Shown: positions 8,906-18,777, counted from the stretch's first letter. The stretch is DNA of 64,000 nt from Microbispora bryophytorum (GCF_006874465.1 NZ_VIRL01000015.1:1-64000), one strand, 5' to 3'. Made by a program: numbers and translations. Notes: generated by a model not told the origin, from the sequence alone.

Positions 8906-8925
8906 CCCCTCACCCGCACCACGAC

Positions 8926-8980
8926 GCGTACGGCCCCGCCGCCCGTCGCCCCTCCGGCGACCGGCGGCGGGGCCGTACGC
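8926..8980 (+). terminator. Long hairpin terminator after the SPW gene
   Basis: Outer arms GCGTACGGCCCCGCCGCC (8926-8943) and GGCGGCGGGGCCGTACGC (8963-8980) pair perfectly. Inside them GTCGCC/GGCGAC (8945-8950, 8956-8961) continues the stem after one C-C mismatch, giving about 24 paired bases around a 5-base loop. Confidence 0.85.
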
Positions 8981-9165
8981 CTTTCCGGCCTTTCCGGCTC
9001 GGGCGGTCGGCAGGAGCGGTGAACAGGGGTCTCACCTGCGCCGGGACCAGGGTCGCGCTTATCACCCCGCAGGCGATGTGTCGCCACTTGACTTTGGCGC
9101 GATCTCCGCTCAATCTGTTGCGTATAGCGCTTCCTGTTCCACCTTACGAAACCGGAAACCTCCGC

Positions 9166-9513
9166 ATGATTCCTGCGTGCCCCATCGCCGCCCTGCCCCG
9201 GGGCGAGGCTCTCCGAATCGAGACAGATCCCCCGATCGCCGTCTTTCACACCGAGGACGGTGAACTGTACGCGGTGGACGACACCTGTACGCACCAGGAC
9301 GCGTCGCTGGCGGACGGGTGGCTGGAAGGGTGCGAGGTGGAGTGCCCCCTGCACGCGTCGCGCTTCGACCTGCGCACGGGCCGGGTGGACGCTCCTCCCG
9401 CGAAGCTTCCGGTGCGCACCCACCAGGTGGTGGTCCGGGACGAGACCGTCTACGTCGTGCCCTCGGACCTGCCGCCGAACCTGCCGCCCGGCGTCCGCAC
9501 CGGTTCGGCCTGA
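9166..9513 (+). CDS. Rieske-type [2Fe-2S] ferredoxin
   Basis: 115 residues, the size of BphF/HcaC-type ferredoxins. Cluster ligands are C41 and H43 (CTHQDASL) and C60 and H63 (CPLHASRFD). These soluble ferredoxins pass electrons from an FAD reductase to a Rieske oxygenase (or sometimes a P450). The matching reductase starts 17 bases downstream, so they form an electron-transfer pair. No oxygenase component is seen beside them. ATG 9166 is preferred; the open frame extends far upstream but without a ribosome site. Confidence 0.9.
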   Translation: MIPACPIAALPRGEALRIETDPPIAVFHTEDGELYAVDDTCTHQDASLADGWLEGCEVECPLHASRFDLRTGRVDAPPAKLPVRTHQVVVRDETVYVVPSDLPPNLPPGVRTGSA

Positions 9514-9530
9514 GCCACCGTGAGGGTGCC

Positions 9531-10697
9531 GTGAAATCCGTCGCCATCGTCGGCGCGTCGCTCGCCGGGCTGTCGGCGGCCCGCGCGCTGCGCGCCCAGG
9601 GCTTCGGCGGGCGCCTGACGATCGTCGGGGCCGAGCCGCACCGCCCCTACGACCGGCCCCCGCTGTCCAAGGAGTTCCTCGCCGGCCAGATGACGACGGC
9701 GGACCTCGCCCTGGAGGGCGACGGCGAGGACCTCGACGCCGAGTGGCGCCTGGGCGTCGCCGCGACCGGGCTGGAGCAGGGCCGGTCGCTGCGGATCGCG
9801 CTCGCCGACGGCTCCGCGGTCGAGGCCGACGGCGTGGTGATCGCCACCGGCGCGGTCGCCCGCACCCTCGGGGGCAACCTCGCCGGCGTGCACACGCTGC
9901 GCACGATCGAGGACGCGGCGGCCCTGCGGGCCGATCTCGACGCCGCCCGGCGGCTCGTGGTGATCGGGGCGGGCTTCATCGGCGCGGAGGTCGCCTGCGT
10001 CGCGCGCACGCTCGGGCTCGACGTGACGATCGTCGAGGCGGCGCCCGCGCCGTTCGCCCGCGCGCTCGGGCCCGAGATGGGCACCGCGCTCGCCGGGCTG
10101 CACGAGGCGCACGGGGTGCGCCTGATCTGCGGCGCCGCCGTACGAACCCTGACGGGCGAGGGCCGCGTCGACGGCGTGCTGCTGGAGGACGGGCGCCGCC
10201 TGGACGCCGATGTGGTCCTCGTCGGCATCGGCGCGCGGCCGGCGGTGGACTGGCTCGACGGCAGCGGCGTGACGGTCGGCGACGGCGTCGTCTGCGACAC
10301 CGGCGGCGCGACGAGCGTGCCGGGAGTCGTCGCGGTCGGCGACTGCGCCGCCTGGTTCGACCCCGCTCTCGGCGCCCACCTGCGCGTGGAGCACTGGACC
10401 GGCGCGGCGCGGCGTCCCGCGACCGCCGCGCGAACGCTGCTGTCCGGCGGCGCCGCCGTTCCGGACACCCTCGCGCCGCCCTACCTGTGGTCCGACCAGT
10501 ACGGCATGCGCGTGCAGTTCGCCGGGCACACGCTGCCGGGAGACGAGGTGAGCGTCGAGGAGGGCGACCTCGCGTCCCGCCGCTTCCTGGCCGTCTACCG
10601 GCGGGAGGGCCGCACGGTCGCGGTGCTCGGCGTCGACCAGCCGCGCTCGTTCACCCGGTGGCGGCGGCGCGTGAACGAGCCCGCCGGGGCGCGATGA
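9531..10697 (+). CDS. FAD-dependent ferredoxin reductase (pyridine nucleotide-disulfide oxidoreductase family)
   Basis: 388 residues. It begins at GTG 9531 after GAGGG (9522-9526). The N-terminal FAD motif (VAIVGASLAGLSAARALRAQG), the typical RPYDRPPLSK block, a second GxGxxG (VVIGAGFIGAEVAC) for NAD(P)H and the FAD-contacting VVAVGDCAAW segment define the BphA4/CamA-like oxygenase-coupled reductases. It should take electrons from NADH and reduce the upstream Rieske ferredoxin. Confidence 0.92.
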   Translation: MKSVAIVGASLAGLSAARALRAQGFGGRLTIVGAEPHRPYDRPPLSKEFLAGQMTTADLALEGDGEDLDAEWRLGVAATGLEQGRSLRIALADGSAVEADGVVIATGAVARTLGGNLAGVHTLRTIEDAAALRADLDAARRLVVIGAGFIGAEVACVARTLGLDVTIVEAAPAPFARALGPEMGTALAGLHEAHGVRLICGAAVRTLTGEGRVDGVLLEDGRRLDADVVLVGIGARPAVDWLDGSGVTVGDGVVCDTGGATSVPGVVAVGDCAAWFDPALGAHLRVEHWTGAARRPATAARTLLSGGAAVPDTLAPPYLWSDQYGMRVQFAGHTLPGDEVSVEEGDLASRRFLAVYRREGRTVAVLGVDQPRSFTRWRRRVNEPAGAR

Positions 10698-10721
10698 GCG
10701 CCGTCGCGCCCACGACCCGCG

Positions 10722-11564
10722 TCATCCCGCGTGGCCGAGACGGTGGCTGATGTCGGCGGCGCCCGCGACGAGCACGGGCGCGAGCTCGCGCATGCGCTCC
10801 TCGCTGAACCGGTAGGCCGGGCCGGAGGCGCTGACGGCCGCCACCACCTCGCCCTCGTGGGAGCGGATGGGCGCGGCGATGGCGTTCAGCCCGATCTCGT
10901 ACTCCTCCGCGGTGACCGCGTAGCCCCGCCGCAGCGCCTCGTCGAGCTGCCGGCGCAGTACCGCGGCGTCGGTCACCGTGGCGGGGGTGAAGCGCTCCAG
11001 CCCGGCGGCGGCGATGAGCCGTTCGCGGCGCCGCTCGTCGAGGTGGGCGAGCAGGACCTTGCCGCTCGACGTGGCGTGCAGCGGGGTGGGCTGGCCGACC
11101 CAGTTGTACGCGGTCACGGCCGCCTGGCCGCGCACCTGGTCGAGGTTGATGGCGTAGTGGGACCGCGCGACGGCGATGTTGACGGTCTCGCCGATCTCCT
11201 CGGCGAGCCGCCGGCACACCGGGCGGCTCTGCTGGACGAGGTCGAGGCGCGCGGCCACCCCGGCGGCGAGCCGGACGACGCCGAAACCGAGGCGATACTT
11301 GCCGCGGTCCTCGGCCTGCTCCGCCAGGCCGCGTGCCTCCAGGGCGCCGAGGAGCCGGAACGCGGTGGACTTGTGGACGCCGATCTCCGCGGCGACCTCG
11401 CTCACACCGGCCTCACCGCGCTGGGAGAGGATTTCCAGAATCGTCACGGCCCGGTCCACCGACTGGACGCCGCCGCTCCCCTCGGGCCGTACGGCGGCCT
11501 CACCGGCTTCCGCGAGATCGGGGCCCGGCGCGTGACGTTGCGAATGCTGCACTCTATTGCGCAT
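10722..11564 (-). CDS. IclR family transcriptional regulator
   Basis: 280 residues. A winged HTH lies at about 35-95 ([13 protein letters not shown]...[19 protein letters not shown]), followed by the IclR effector domain, including [26 protein letters not shown] and AISASGP-like [11 protein letters not shown]. It is divergent from the GMC oxidoreductase/aldehyde dehydrogenase operon, with only 29 bases between the start codons. A short inverted element ATTG-N7-CAAT (11556-11570) overlaps its own start. It probably controls the neighbouring alcohol/aldehyde oxidation operon. Confidence 0.9.
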   Translation of the reverse strand: MRNRVQHSQRHAPGPDLAEAGEAAVRPEGSGGVQSVDRAVTILEILSQRGEAGVSEVAAEIGVHKSTAFRLLGALEARGLAEQAEDRGKYRLGFGVVRLAAGVAARLDLVQQSRPVCRRLAEEIGETVNIAVARSHYAINLDQVRGQAAVTAYNWVGQPTPLHATSSGKVLLAHLDERRRERLIAAAGLERFTPATVTDAAVLRRQLDEALRRGYAVTAEEYEIGLNAIAAPIRSHEGEVVAAVSASGPAYRFSEERMRELAPVLVAGAADISHRLGHAG

Positions 11565-11593
11565 ATCAATATCATCCTGCCCGGGAGGCGGAC

Positions 11594-13228
11594 ATGTATG
11601 ACTTTGTCATCGTCGGTGGTGGATCAGCGGGGAGCGCTCTCGCGAACCGGCTGTCGGCCGACCCCTCGAACCGCGTACTCGTGCTGGAGGCGGGCCGTCC
11701 CGACTACCTGTGGGACGTGTTCATCCACATGCCGGCCGCGCTGATGTTCCCCATCGGCAGCCGGTTCTACGACTGGAAGTACGAGTCCGAGCCCGAGCCG
11801 CACATGAACGGCCGGCGCATCTACCACGCCCGGGGGAAGGTGCTCGGCGGGTCGAGCAGCATCAACGGCATGATCTTCCAGCGCGGCAACCCCATGGACT
11901 ACGAGCGCTGGGGCGCCGACCCGGGCATGGAGACCTGGGACTTCGCCCACTGCCTGCCGTACTTCAAGCGCATGGAGAACTGCCTGGCCGCCGACGCGTC
12001 GGATCCGATGCGCGGGCACGACGGGCCGCTGGTGCTGGAGCGCGGCCCGGCCAGGAATCCGCTGTTCAAGGCCTTCTTCGAGGCCGTGCAGCAGGCGGGC
12101 TACCCGCTGACCGACGACGTGAACGGCTACCGCCAGGAGGGCTTCGCGCCGTTCGACCGCAACCTGCGCCGCGGGCGCCGCCTGTCGGCCGCCCGGGCCT
12201 ACCTCCACCCGGTGATGAACCGCCCGAACCTCACGGTCAAGACCGGGGCGTTCGTCACGAAGATCCTGTTCGAGGGCACGCGCGCGGTCGGCGTCGAGTT
12301 CGACGGCAAGCGGGTGCGGGCCGGCGAGGTCGTCCTCTGCGGCGGCGCGATCAACTCCCCGCAGCTCCTGCAGCTGTCCGGCGTGGGCGACGCCGACCAC
12401 CTGAAGGCGCACGGCGTCGACGTGGTCCACGACCTGCCCGGCGTCGGCGAGAACCTCCAGGACCACCTGGAGGTCTACATCCAGTACGCCTGCAAGCAGC
12501 CGGTCTCGATGCAGCCCGCGATGAAGTGGCGCAACCGGCCGATGGTCGGCGCCCAGTGGCTGTTCCTGCGCAGGGGGCCCGGCGCGACCAACCACTTCGA
12601 GGCCGGCGGCTTCGTCCGCGGCAACGACGACGTCGACTACCCCAACCTGATGTTCCACTTCCTGCCCGTCGCCGTGCGATACGACGGCAGCGCGCCGGCC
12701 GGCGGGCACGGCTACCAGGTGCACATCGGGCCGATGTACTCCGACGCCCGCGGCACGGTGAAGATCAAGAGCTCCGACCCCCGCGTGAAGCCCGCGCTGC
12801 GGTTCAACTACCTGTCCACCGACCAGGACCGCCGCGAGTGGGTCGAGGCCGTACGGGTGGCCCGCGACATCCTCAACCAGTCAGCCATGAACGGGTTCAA
12901 CGGCGGCGAGCTGTCCCCCGGCCCGGAGGTCGAGACCGACGAGCAGATCCTCGACTGGGTGGCGAAGGACGGCGAGACCGCTCTGCACCCCTCCTGCACG
13001 GCGAAGATGGGCGTCGACGAGATGTCCGTGGTCGACCCGCTGACCATGGGGGTGCACGGTCTGGAGGGCCTGCGGGTCGTGGACGCCTCGGTCATGCCGT
13101 ACGTCACGAACGGCAACATCTACGCGCCGGTGATGATGGTCGCGGAGAAGGCGGCCGACCTGATCCTCGGTAACACTCCCCTGGCCCCCGAGCCGGTGGA
13201 GTTCTACCGGCACAGGAAGGACGCCTGA
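11594..13228 (+). CDS. betA: GMC family FAD oxidoreductase, choline-dehydrogenase-like
   Basis: 544 residues. FAD-binding [13 protein letters not shown] at 8-20, the GMC signature [13 protein letters not shown] near 82-93, the second signature [14 protein letters not shown], and active-site His465 (HPSCTAKMG) with the [10 protein letters not shown] loop near 506 all match choline dehydrogenase (BetA) size and order. GGGAGG (11583-11588) fixes the ATG. The next gene starts one base after the stop and encodes a betaine-aldehyde-dehydrogenase-like enzyme, which supports choline to glycine betaine. Other primary alcohols remain possible, since many GMC enzymes are mis-assigned as BetA. Confidence 0.85.
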   Translation: MYDFVIVGGGSAGSALANRLSADPSNRVLVLEAGRPDYLWDVFIHMPAALMFPIGSRFYDWKYESEPEPHMNGRRIYHARGKVLGGSSSINGMIFQRGNPMDYERWGADPGMETWDFAHCLPYFKRMENCLAADASDPMRGHDGPLVLERGPARNPLFKAFFEAVQQAGYPLTDDVNGYRQEGFAPFDRNLRRGRRLSAARAYLHPVMNRPNLTVKTGAFVTKILFEGTRAVGVEFDGKRVRAGEVVLCGGAINSPQLLQLSGVGDADHLKAHGVDVVHDLPGVGENLQDHLEVYIQYACKQPVSMQPAMKWRNRPMVGAQWLFLRRGPGATNHFEAGGFVRGNDDVDYPNLMFHFLPVAVRYDGSAPAGGHGYQVHIGPMYSDARGTVKIKSSDPRVKPALRFNYLSTDQDRREWVEAVRVARDILNQSAMNGFNGGELSPGPEVETDEQILDWVAKDGETALHPSCTAKMGVDEMSVVDPLTMGVHGLEGLRVVDASVMPYVTNGNIYAPVMMVAEKAADLILGNTPLAPEPVEFYRHRKDA

Positions 13229-13229
13229 C

Positions 13230-14687
13230 ATGAAGGACCTGTACATCGGCGGGCAGTGGCGCGACGCGGCCGAGGGCGGGCGGCGCGAGATCCACTGCCC
13301 GGCCGACGGACAGCACGTGGCCACCGTCGCGGAGGCCGGCCGCGCCGACACGGAGGCCGCGATCGCGGCGGCCCGGCAGGCGTTCGACGAGGGCCCGTGG
13401 CCGCGCACGCCGGAGCGGGAGCGCGGGGCGTTGCTGCTGCGGGTGGCCGATCTGCTGCGGCGCGACAAGGCCGAGATCGCGCGGGCGGAGTCGCTGGACA
13501 CCGGCAAACGCCTGGTGGAAAGCGAATACGACGTCGACGACGTGATCGCGAGTTTCCGCTACTTCGGCGGGATCGCGGGCACCGACGCCGGGCGGGCGGT
13601 CGACACCGGCCGCGCCGACGCGATCAGCCGCGTGGTCTACGAGCCGGTCGGGGTCTGCGGCCTGATCACGCCGTGGAACTACCCGCTGCTGCAGACCTCC
13701 TGGAAGGTGGCGCCCGCGCTGGCGGCGGGCAACACCTTCGTGCTCAAGCCGAGCGAGCTGACCCCGTCCACCGCGATCCTGCTGATGCGGCTGCTGGAGG
13801 AGGCGGGCCTGCCGCCGGGGGTGGGCAACCTGGTGCTCGGGGCCGGCGCGGAGGCGGGCGCGCCGCTGGCCGAGCACCCCGCGGTGGACATGGTGTCGTT
13901 CACCGGCGGTCTGGCGACCGGGCGCTGGATCATGGCCTCCGCCGCGCAGACGGTCAAGCGCGTCGCCCTGGAGCTGGGCGGCAAGAACCCCAACATCGTG
14001 TTCGCCGACGCGGACTTCGACGCCGCGGTCGACTTCGCCGTGACCGCGGTGTTCCTGCACTCGGGGCAGGTCTGCTCGGCCGGCGCCCGGCTGCTGGTGG
14101 AGGACTCGATCCACGAGAGGTTCGTGGACGCGGTGGTGCGCCGGGCCGAGCGGATCAGGCTGGGCGGGCCGTTCGACCCCGAGGCCGAGACCGGGCCGCT
14201 GATCTCGGCCGGGCACCTGGCCAAGGTCGAGGCGTACGTCGAGGCGGGGATCGCCGAGGGCGCGAACCTGCGCTGCGGCGGGCGGCGCCTGGAGGGGAAG
14301 GGCCACTTCTTCCCGCCGACGGTGCTGGACGGCTGCCACCGCGGCATGCGGGTGGTCCGGGAGGAGTCGTTCGGGCCGGTGCTGACGGTGGAGCGGTTCT
14401 CGGGCGAGGACGAGGCCGTCGCCCTGGGCAACGACACCGACTACGGCCTCGCCGGTGCCGTGTGGACGACGGACGCGGGCAGGGCGCAGCGGGTGGCCGG
14501 CCGGCTGCGGCACGGCACCGTGTGGATCAACGACTACCACCCGTACGTGCCGCAGGCGGAGTGGGGCGGGTTCAAGCAGTCCGGCGTCGGCCGGGAGCTC
14601 GGCCCGACCGGCCTGAACGAATACCGCGAGATCAAGCACATCTGGCAGAACACCGATCCCCGCCCCCAGCACTGGTTCCGCCCCTGA
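13230..14687 (+). CDS. betB: NAD-dependent aldehyde dehydrogenase, betaine-aldehyde-dehydrogenase-like
   Basis: 485 residues, the usual ALDH length. Cofactor and catalytic elements are intact: the PWNYPLLQTSWK oxyanion Asn region, E248 in LELGGKNP, catalytic C282 in SGQVCSAG, and a conserved EEVFGP-like EESFGPVL. Coupled (1-base gap) to the GMC oxidoreductase, it should oxidise the aldehyde made by that enzyme to the acid, plausibly betaine aldehyde to glycine betaine for osmoprotection or for choline catabolism. Confidence 0.9.
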   Translation: MKDLYIGGQWRDAAEGGRREIHCPADGQHVATVAEAGRADTEAAIAAARQAFDEGPWPRTPERERGALLLRVADLLRRDKAEIARAESLDTGKRLVESEYDVDDVIASFRYFGGIAGTDAGRAVDTGRADAISRVVYEPVGVCGLITPWNYPLLQTSWKVAPALAAGNTFVLKPSELTPSTAILLMRLLEEAGLPPGVGNLVLGAGAEAGAPLAEHPAVDMVSFTGGLATGRWIMASAAQTVKRVALELGGKNPNIVFADADFDAAVDFAVTAVFLHSGQVCSAGARLLVEDSIHERFVDAVVRRAERIRLGGPFDPEAETGPLISAGHLAKVEAYVEAGIAEGANLRCGGRRLEGKGHFFPPTVLDGCHRGMRVVREESFGPVLTVERFSGEDEAVALGNDTDYGLAGAVWTTDAGRAQRVAGRLRHGTVWINDYHPYVPQAEWGGFKQSGVGRELGPTGLNEYREIKHIWQNTDPRPQHWFRP

Positions 14688-14688
14688 G

Positions 14689-15564
14689 TCAGTCGCCTCG
14701 CCCGTGCGCGGCGAGGAACTCCCCGATGCGCGCGTCCATCTCGGCCGGCGCCGCGAGGGGAAGGGTGTGATGGGTGGCCCCGGGCAGCACGGCCGTCTCC
14801 ACGCGGGGCAGCAGCGCCGCGGCGGAGGCGGCCACCCGGCCGATGTCGTGCGCCCTGCTGCGCTCGGCCAGCAGGAGCAGCACCGGGAGCCGCAGCGCCC
14901 GCAGCGCCTCCGGGCCGGGGCGCGGACCGGTCAGGGGCCGGGCGGCGGGGAAGGCGGCGGCGTGGTCGTAGAGGCGCAGCCACGTCTCGTCCAGCGCCGC
15001 GCCCCGGGTCTCCCATTCGAGGAACGCGCGGCGTCGCCGTACGGTCGGGCGCAGCAGCATCGGCAGGGCGCGCAGCAGGTAGCGGCGGGAGAAGCCGGTG
15101 AAGCAGTTCGTCGGGTCGACCAGGACCAGCGCCCTCACCCTTGCGGGCGCGTGCGCCGCGTAGTGCAGGGCGCTCCACGCCCCGTAGGAGTGGCCGCACA
15201 GAGACACTGCCGGGGACACTCCTGAGGCGCCGAGCCCGTCGAGCACGGCGTCGAGCCAGGCCATCTGGTCGCGCAGCGTCCGGATCGCCCGCTCGCCGGC
15301 GACGCTGCGTCCCGCCTCTCCGACGGTGTCGACCGCGTGCACCCGGTGGGCCGTGCCCAGCGCCCTCGCCGTGCCGGACCAGACGGTCGAAGTGGTGCCG
15401 CCGCCGTGGAGGAGGACCACCGGCGGTGCGCCCGCGGGGCCGACGGAGTTGACGTGGGTCGTGCCGTAGGGCGTGCGGATCTCCGCCGCCTCGGTGGAGG
15501 CGGGCCAGCGCGCCGCCAGGACGGCGTCGTAGGCCGCGAGAAATCCGTCGTCAGTGCTCTCCAT
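14689..15564 (-). CDS. Alpha/beta hydrolase
   Basis: 291 residues. It has an oxyanion segment (VVLLHGGGTTSTVW), nucleophile elbow CGHSYGAWS, and a C-terminal catalytic His in LPGATHHTLP. These are features of the esterase/peroxidase-type alpha/beta fold. The substrate is not recognisable. It is convergent with the aldehyde dehydrogenase (1-base gap) and divergent from a MarR gene with a clear operator between them, so it is probably induced through that MarR protein. Confidence 0.87.
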   Translation of the reverse strand: MESTDDGFLAAYDAVLAARWPASTEAAEIRTPYGTTHVNSVGPAGAPPVVLLHGGGTTSTVWSGTARALGTAHRVHAVDTVGEAGRSVAGERAIRTLRDQMAWLDAVLDGLGASGVSPAVSLCGHSYGAWSALHYAAHAPARVRALVLVDPTNCFTGFSRRYLLRALPMLLRPTVRRRRAFLEWETRGAALDETWLRLYDHAAAFPAARPLTGPRPGPEALRALRLPVLLLLAERSRAHDIGRVAASAAALLPRVETAVLPGATHHTLPLAAPAEMDARIGEFLAAHGRGD

Positions 15565-15596
15565 GACCGCCTCCACAATGCCTCGCTGAGCGATAC

Positions 15597-15611
15597 TCTC
15601 GTTCAACGAGA
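15597..15611. promoter_or_regulatory. Palindromic operator between the hydrolase and marR
   Basis: TCTCGTT-c-AACGAGA is a perfect 7-bp inverted repeat with a 1-base centre. A second, weaker dyad (TCGCT-g-AGCGA) lies a few bases to the left. Both lie in the 61-base divergent promoter region, as expected for a MarR-family repressor site. Confidence 0.7.
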
Positions 15612-15625
15612 TAATAGGAGGTTTC

Positions 15626-16087
15626 ATGATGACGCGCGGCCACGAGGGCCCGGAGATGGAGATCTTCCACCTGCTGCGGGCGGTCACGGTGGAGTACGGC
15701 CTGCGGCAGGCGGAGTTCGCGGCCGAGCACGGCATGCACGTCACCGACGTGCGGGCGCTCATCTGCCTGCTGGACGCGGAGCGGGCCGGGATCGACGCCA
15801 CCGCCGGCTTCCTCGGCGCCGGGCTGGGCCTGAACTCGGCGGGCACCACGGGGGTCGTCGACCGGCTCGAACGGCTCGGCCTGGTCAGCCGGGCCCGCGA
15901 CGTCAGGGACCGGCGCCGGGTCCTGCTGAGAGTCGAGGACCGCGCCAAGGAACTGGGCTGGAGCTACTTCGGCCCGCTCATCGACAGGACGGTCGGAGTG
16001 CTGTCCGGGTTCGACGAACGGCAGACGGCCGCCGTGCGACTCTTCCTCACCACCGCGCTGGACGCGTTGACGGCGCGAGACCGATGA
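15626..16087 (+). CDS. MarR family transcriptional regulator
   Basis: 153 residues. The winged HTH runs through GLGLNSAGTTGVVDRLERLGLVSR and the wing VRDRRRVLLRV, as in MarR repressors; the flanking helices form the dimer interface. AGGAGG at 15616-15621 fixes the ATG. It is divergent from the alpha/beta hydrolase and likely represses it and itself through the TCTCGTT palindrome. Confidence 0.9.
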   Translation: MMTRGHEGPEMEIFHLLRAVTVEYGLRQAEFAAEHGMHVTDVRALICLLDAERAGIDATAGFLGAGLGLNSAGTTGVVDRLERLGLVSRARDVRDRRRVLLRVEDRAKELGWSYFGPLIDRTVGVLSGFDERQTAAVRLFLTTALDALTARDR

Positions 16088-16113
16088 GCCGACACGGGGA
16101 GCATGCTGGGGGT

Positions 16114-16830
16114 ATGGAGGTGTCCGTACGCTTCTCGCCCGAGCTGTGGATCTTCCTCGCGTCGCGCGACCGGCGGCCCGAGGTGCGCCTGCCGTACGAC
16201 GGGACGTCCTCGCTCGGCCACCTGATCGAGTCGGCGGGCGTTCCGCTGACCGAGATCGGCGAACCGGTCGCCGGAGGCCGCCCGGTCGAGCGGTCGTATC
16301 GGCCGGGCCCGGACGAGGTGGTGGAGGTGCCGGCCGTGCCCAGGCCGCAGGCCGTGCCGGACTGCCGGTTCGTCCTCGACGTCCACCTCGGCACGCTGGC
16401 GCGGCGGCTGCGCCTGGTCGGCCGGGACACCGCCTACCGCAACGACATGGACGACGACGCCCTGATCGCGCAGGCCGGCGCCGAGGACCGGGTGCTGCTC
16501 ACCCAGGACCGGGGCATCCTGCGCCGCCGGTCGCTGCGGTGCGGCGCGTACGTGCGCGGCGCCCGGCCGGACGACCAGTTCCTCGACGTGCTCGACCGCT
16601 TCCGCCCGCCGCTGACTCCGTGGACCCGCTGCACGGCCTGCAACGGGCGGCTCGCCCCGGTCGGCAAGGCCGAGGTGGAGGACGCGCTGGAACCCGGGAC
16701 CCGGCGCAGCTACGACGAGTTCGCCCACTGCCTCGCCTGCGGCCGGATCTACTGGCACGGCGCCCACGGCGGGAATCTGGCCGCCGTCGTCGACCGCGCC
16801 CTCCGCGCGGCCGGGTTGCGTCTCCAGTAG
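16114..16830 (+). CDS. Mut7-C RNase-domain protein with N-terminal ubiquitin-like domain
   Basis: 238 residues. Residues ~1-80 form a ThiS/MoaD-like beta-grasp (MEVSVRFSPELWIFLASRDR..., including YRPGPDEVVEVPAV); residues ~85-235 match the Mut7-C PIN-like nuclease (RFVLDVHLGTLARRLRLVGRDT, then VLLTQDRGILRR) and end in a zinc ribbon (CTACNGRL ... CLACGRIYW). This is the standard two-domain arrangement of bacterial Mut7-C proteins, predicted RNases whose target is unknown. The ATG is 26 bases after marR stops, so the two may be co-transcribed. Confidence 0.88.
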   Translation: MEVSVRFSPELWIFLASRDRRPEVRLPYDGTSSLGHLIESAGVPLTEIGEPVAGGRPVERSYRPGPDEVVEVPAVPRPQAVPDCRFVLDVHLGTLARRLRLVGRDTAYRNDMDDDALIAQAGAEDRVLLTQDRGILRRRSLRCGAYVRGARPDDQFLDVLDRFRPPLTPWTRCTACNGRLAPVGKAEVEDALEPGTRRSYDEFAHCLACGRIYWHGAHGGNLAAVVDRALRAAGLRLQ

Positions 16831-16852
16831 GGGGAGGCGCGAGGGTGGGGGC

Positions 16853-17776
16853 ATGGACGGCGACACGCTCTACTCGATCGGTGAGCTGGCCCGGCGGACC
16901 GGACTGACGGTCAAGGCCATCCGGTTCTACTCCGACTGCGGGATCGTGCCGCCCACCGGCCGCAGCCCGGCCGGCCACCGCCTCTACGACATCGACGCCG
17001 CCGCCCGGCTGGAGCTCGTACGGACGCTGCGCGACCTGGGGATCGACCTGCCCACGATCCGCAAGGTCCTCGACCGGGAGCTGTCCCTGGCGCAGGTCGC
17101 GGCGGCGCACGCCGAGGCGCTGGCGACGCAGATCCGGGTGCTGCGCCTGCGGCGCGCGGTGGCGACGGCGGTGGCACGGCGCGGCTCCACCCCTGAGGAG
17201 ATGTATCTCATGCACAGACTGGCCAGGCTTTCCGACGGCGAGCGCCGCCGCCTGATCGACGGCTTCCTCGACGCCGCCTTCGGCGGCCTGGACGCCGGCC
17301 TGACGGGGATCAGGCGCACGATGACCCCCGAACTGCCCGACGACCCCGAGGACGGGCAGGTCGAGGCGTGGATCGAGCTGGCCGAGCTGGCCGCCGACCC
17401 GGAGTTCGGGGCGCTCATGCGGCGCGTCACCGAGCAGCACCTGACAGACCACGTGCGGGGAGACGTCCCGCGCCCGGGCGCGGTGGCGATGGTCCGCGAC
17501 CACGTCGCCCCCGCACTCGCGGCGGGCGTCGGCAGCGCCTCACCCCAGGCGGACGCGGTCGTCGCCTCAGTGGCCGCCCGGTACGCCGACCTCGTCGGCC
17601 ACCCGGACGACACCGCCCTGCGACGCCGGCTGCTCACCTTGCTGGAGACCGCGAACGACCCGCGCAGGGAGTCGTACCTCCGGCTGCTCGCGGTGGTCAA
17701 CGGCTGGCCGCCCCCGGACCCGCTGGCCCCGGCCCTCACCTGGTTCGTCGCCGCCCTGCGCGCTCGCACTTCGTGA
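16853..17776 (+). CDS. MerR family transcriptional regulator with large C-terminal domain
   Basis: 307 residues. The N-terminal MerR HTH is clear (YSIGELARRTGLTVKAIRFYSDCGIVPP, then GHRLYDIDAAARLELVRTLRDLGI). After the dimerisation helix, a ~200-residue helical domain of the kind used for small-molecule sensing follows. The ligand is unknown. It follows the Mut7-C gene by 22 bases on the same strand. Confidence 0.88.
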   Translation: MDGDTLYSIGELARRTGLTVKAIRFYSDCGIVPPTGRSPAGHRLYDIDAAARLELVRTLRDLGIDLPTIRKVLDRELSLAQVAAAHAEALATQIRVLRLRRAVATAVARRGSTPEEMYLMHRLARLSDGERRRLIDGFLDAAFGGLDAGLTGIRRTMTPELPDDPEDGQVEAWIELAELAADPEFGALMRRVTEQHLTDHVRGDVPRPGAVAMVRDHVAPALAAGVGSASPQADAVVASVAARYADLVGHPDDTALRRRLLTLLETANDPRRESYLRLLAVVNGWPPPDPLAPALTWFVAALRARTS

Positions 17777-17840
17777 GACGCGCCCCGGCGCCTTCTGCGA
17801 AGATCACTCCGAAATGTCCCCGCGCTCCGGAGTGTCCGCC

Positions 17841-18755
17841 ATGACCGATGGCCGCTCAGCCTTCGCCGAGGTGTTCTCCCACTACCGGGAGCTGCTGCGG
17901 AAAGAGCCGTGGCTGGAGACGGCCGTCTGCTGGACGGTCGTCGTCCCGCACGAGCCCCGGCCGTTCTCCGCCGCCGACTTCGGAGCCCGGGTGAGCGGCG
18001 GAACCCCGCACGAGGCGCACGAGGCCGCCCCGCTGGAGGCGCTCCCCTACTACGACGGGGTCCACCCGATGTCGGTGGCGCCCGCGGGCCCGGCCGTGGT
18101 GCTGTTCGAGAACAACGGATTCTTGGGCAGCCTGCCCGAGGTGCTGCGACGGCTCAGCCGCGACGGACGGGTGTGCGGCGTCTACTGGAACGTGGAGGGC
18201 GACAACAGGCTCAACTACGCGGCCGACGGCCGGGTGCTGGTCGGCCTCGACGCGATGTTCTGGGACGAGTGGACGGGCGACGACGTCGCGGTGCTCGAAC
18301 CCGAGTTGCGCGCCATGACCGACCTGCTGGCCGGGGACGAGGACGACTGGCAGGCCGCCGCGATGACCGTGGTCGAGCTGGTGACGGGGGTGCGCCTCAC
18401 CGCCGAATGGCTGTCCGGAGCGCATCCCTACCTCACCTTCCAGTGGCCCCTGGCGACGGAGCCGCCCTCACCCGAGGAACTCGCCGAATACCGGAACGAC
18501 CCGGAGGTGAAACTGAGGGACGCGGTGCGGGCCGCGCCGGAGTCGCGGCAGTTCACCGCTCTCACACACCTGGCAGGGCTGCTCGCCACCCGGTTCCGCC
18601 TGGGCGAGTTCCCCGTCGTACGAGACGTCCTGGTCGACCTCGCGTCGGGGCGGCGCGCCGGGGACGCCTACCATCACGCCGGTCTGGCCCTGGGCGACGG
18701 CTGGCCGGCGGTCCGCGAGACCATTCGCGAGATCCTGTCCGGCACGGACGCCTGA
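17841..18755 (+). CDS. DUF6461-like protein of unknown function
   Basis: 304 residues, no signal peptide or membrane helix. The central region (VVLFENNGFLGSLPEVLRRLS, then VYWNVEGDNRLNYAADGRVL) resembles the DUF6461 family that is common in actinomycetes and often duplicated. A helical C-terminal half ends in AYHHAGLALGDGWPAVRETI. I prefer ATG 17841 because the family starts close to it; ATG 17814 is in frame too. A short GC hairpin (18758-18771) separates it from the convergent oxidase gene. Confidence 0.7.
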   Translation: MTDGRSAFAEVFSHYRELLRKEPWLETAVCWTVVVPHEPRPFSAADFGARVSGGTPHEAHEAAPLEALPYYDGVHPMSVAPAGPAVVLFENNGFLGSLPEVLRRLSRDGRVCGVYWNVEGDNRLNYAADGRVLVGLDAMFWDEWTGDDVAVLEPELRAMTDLLAGDEDDWQAAAMTVVELVTGVRLTAEWLSGAHPYLTFQWPLATEPPSPEELAEYRNDPEVKLRDAVRAAPESRQFTALTHLAGLLATRFRLGEFPVVRDVLVDLASGRRAGDAYHHAGLALGDGWPAVRETIREILSGTDA

Positions 18756-18777
18756 ACGCCGCGCACGCGGCCCGGAA

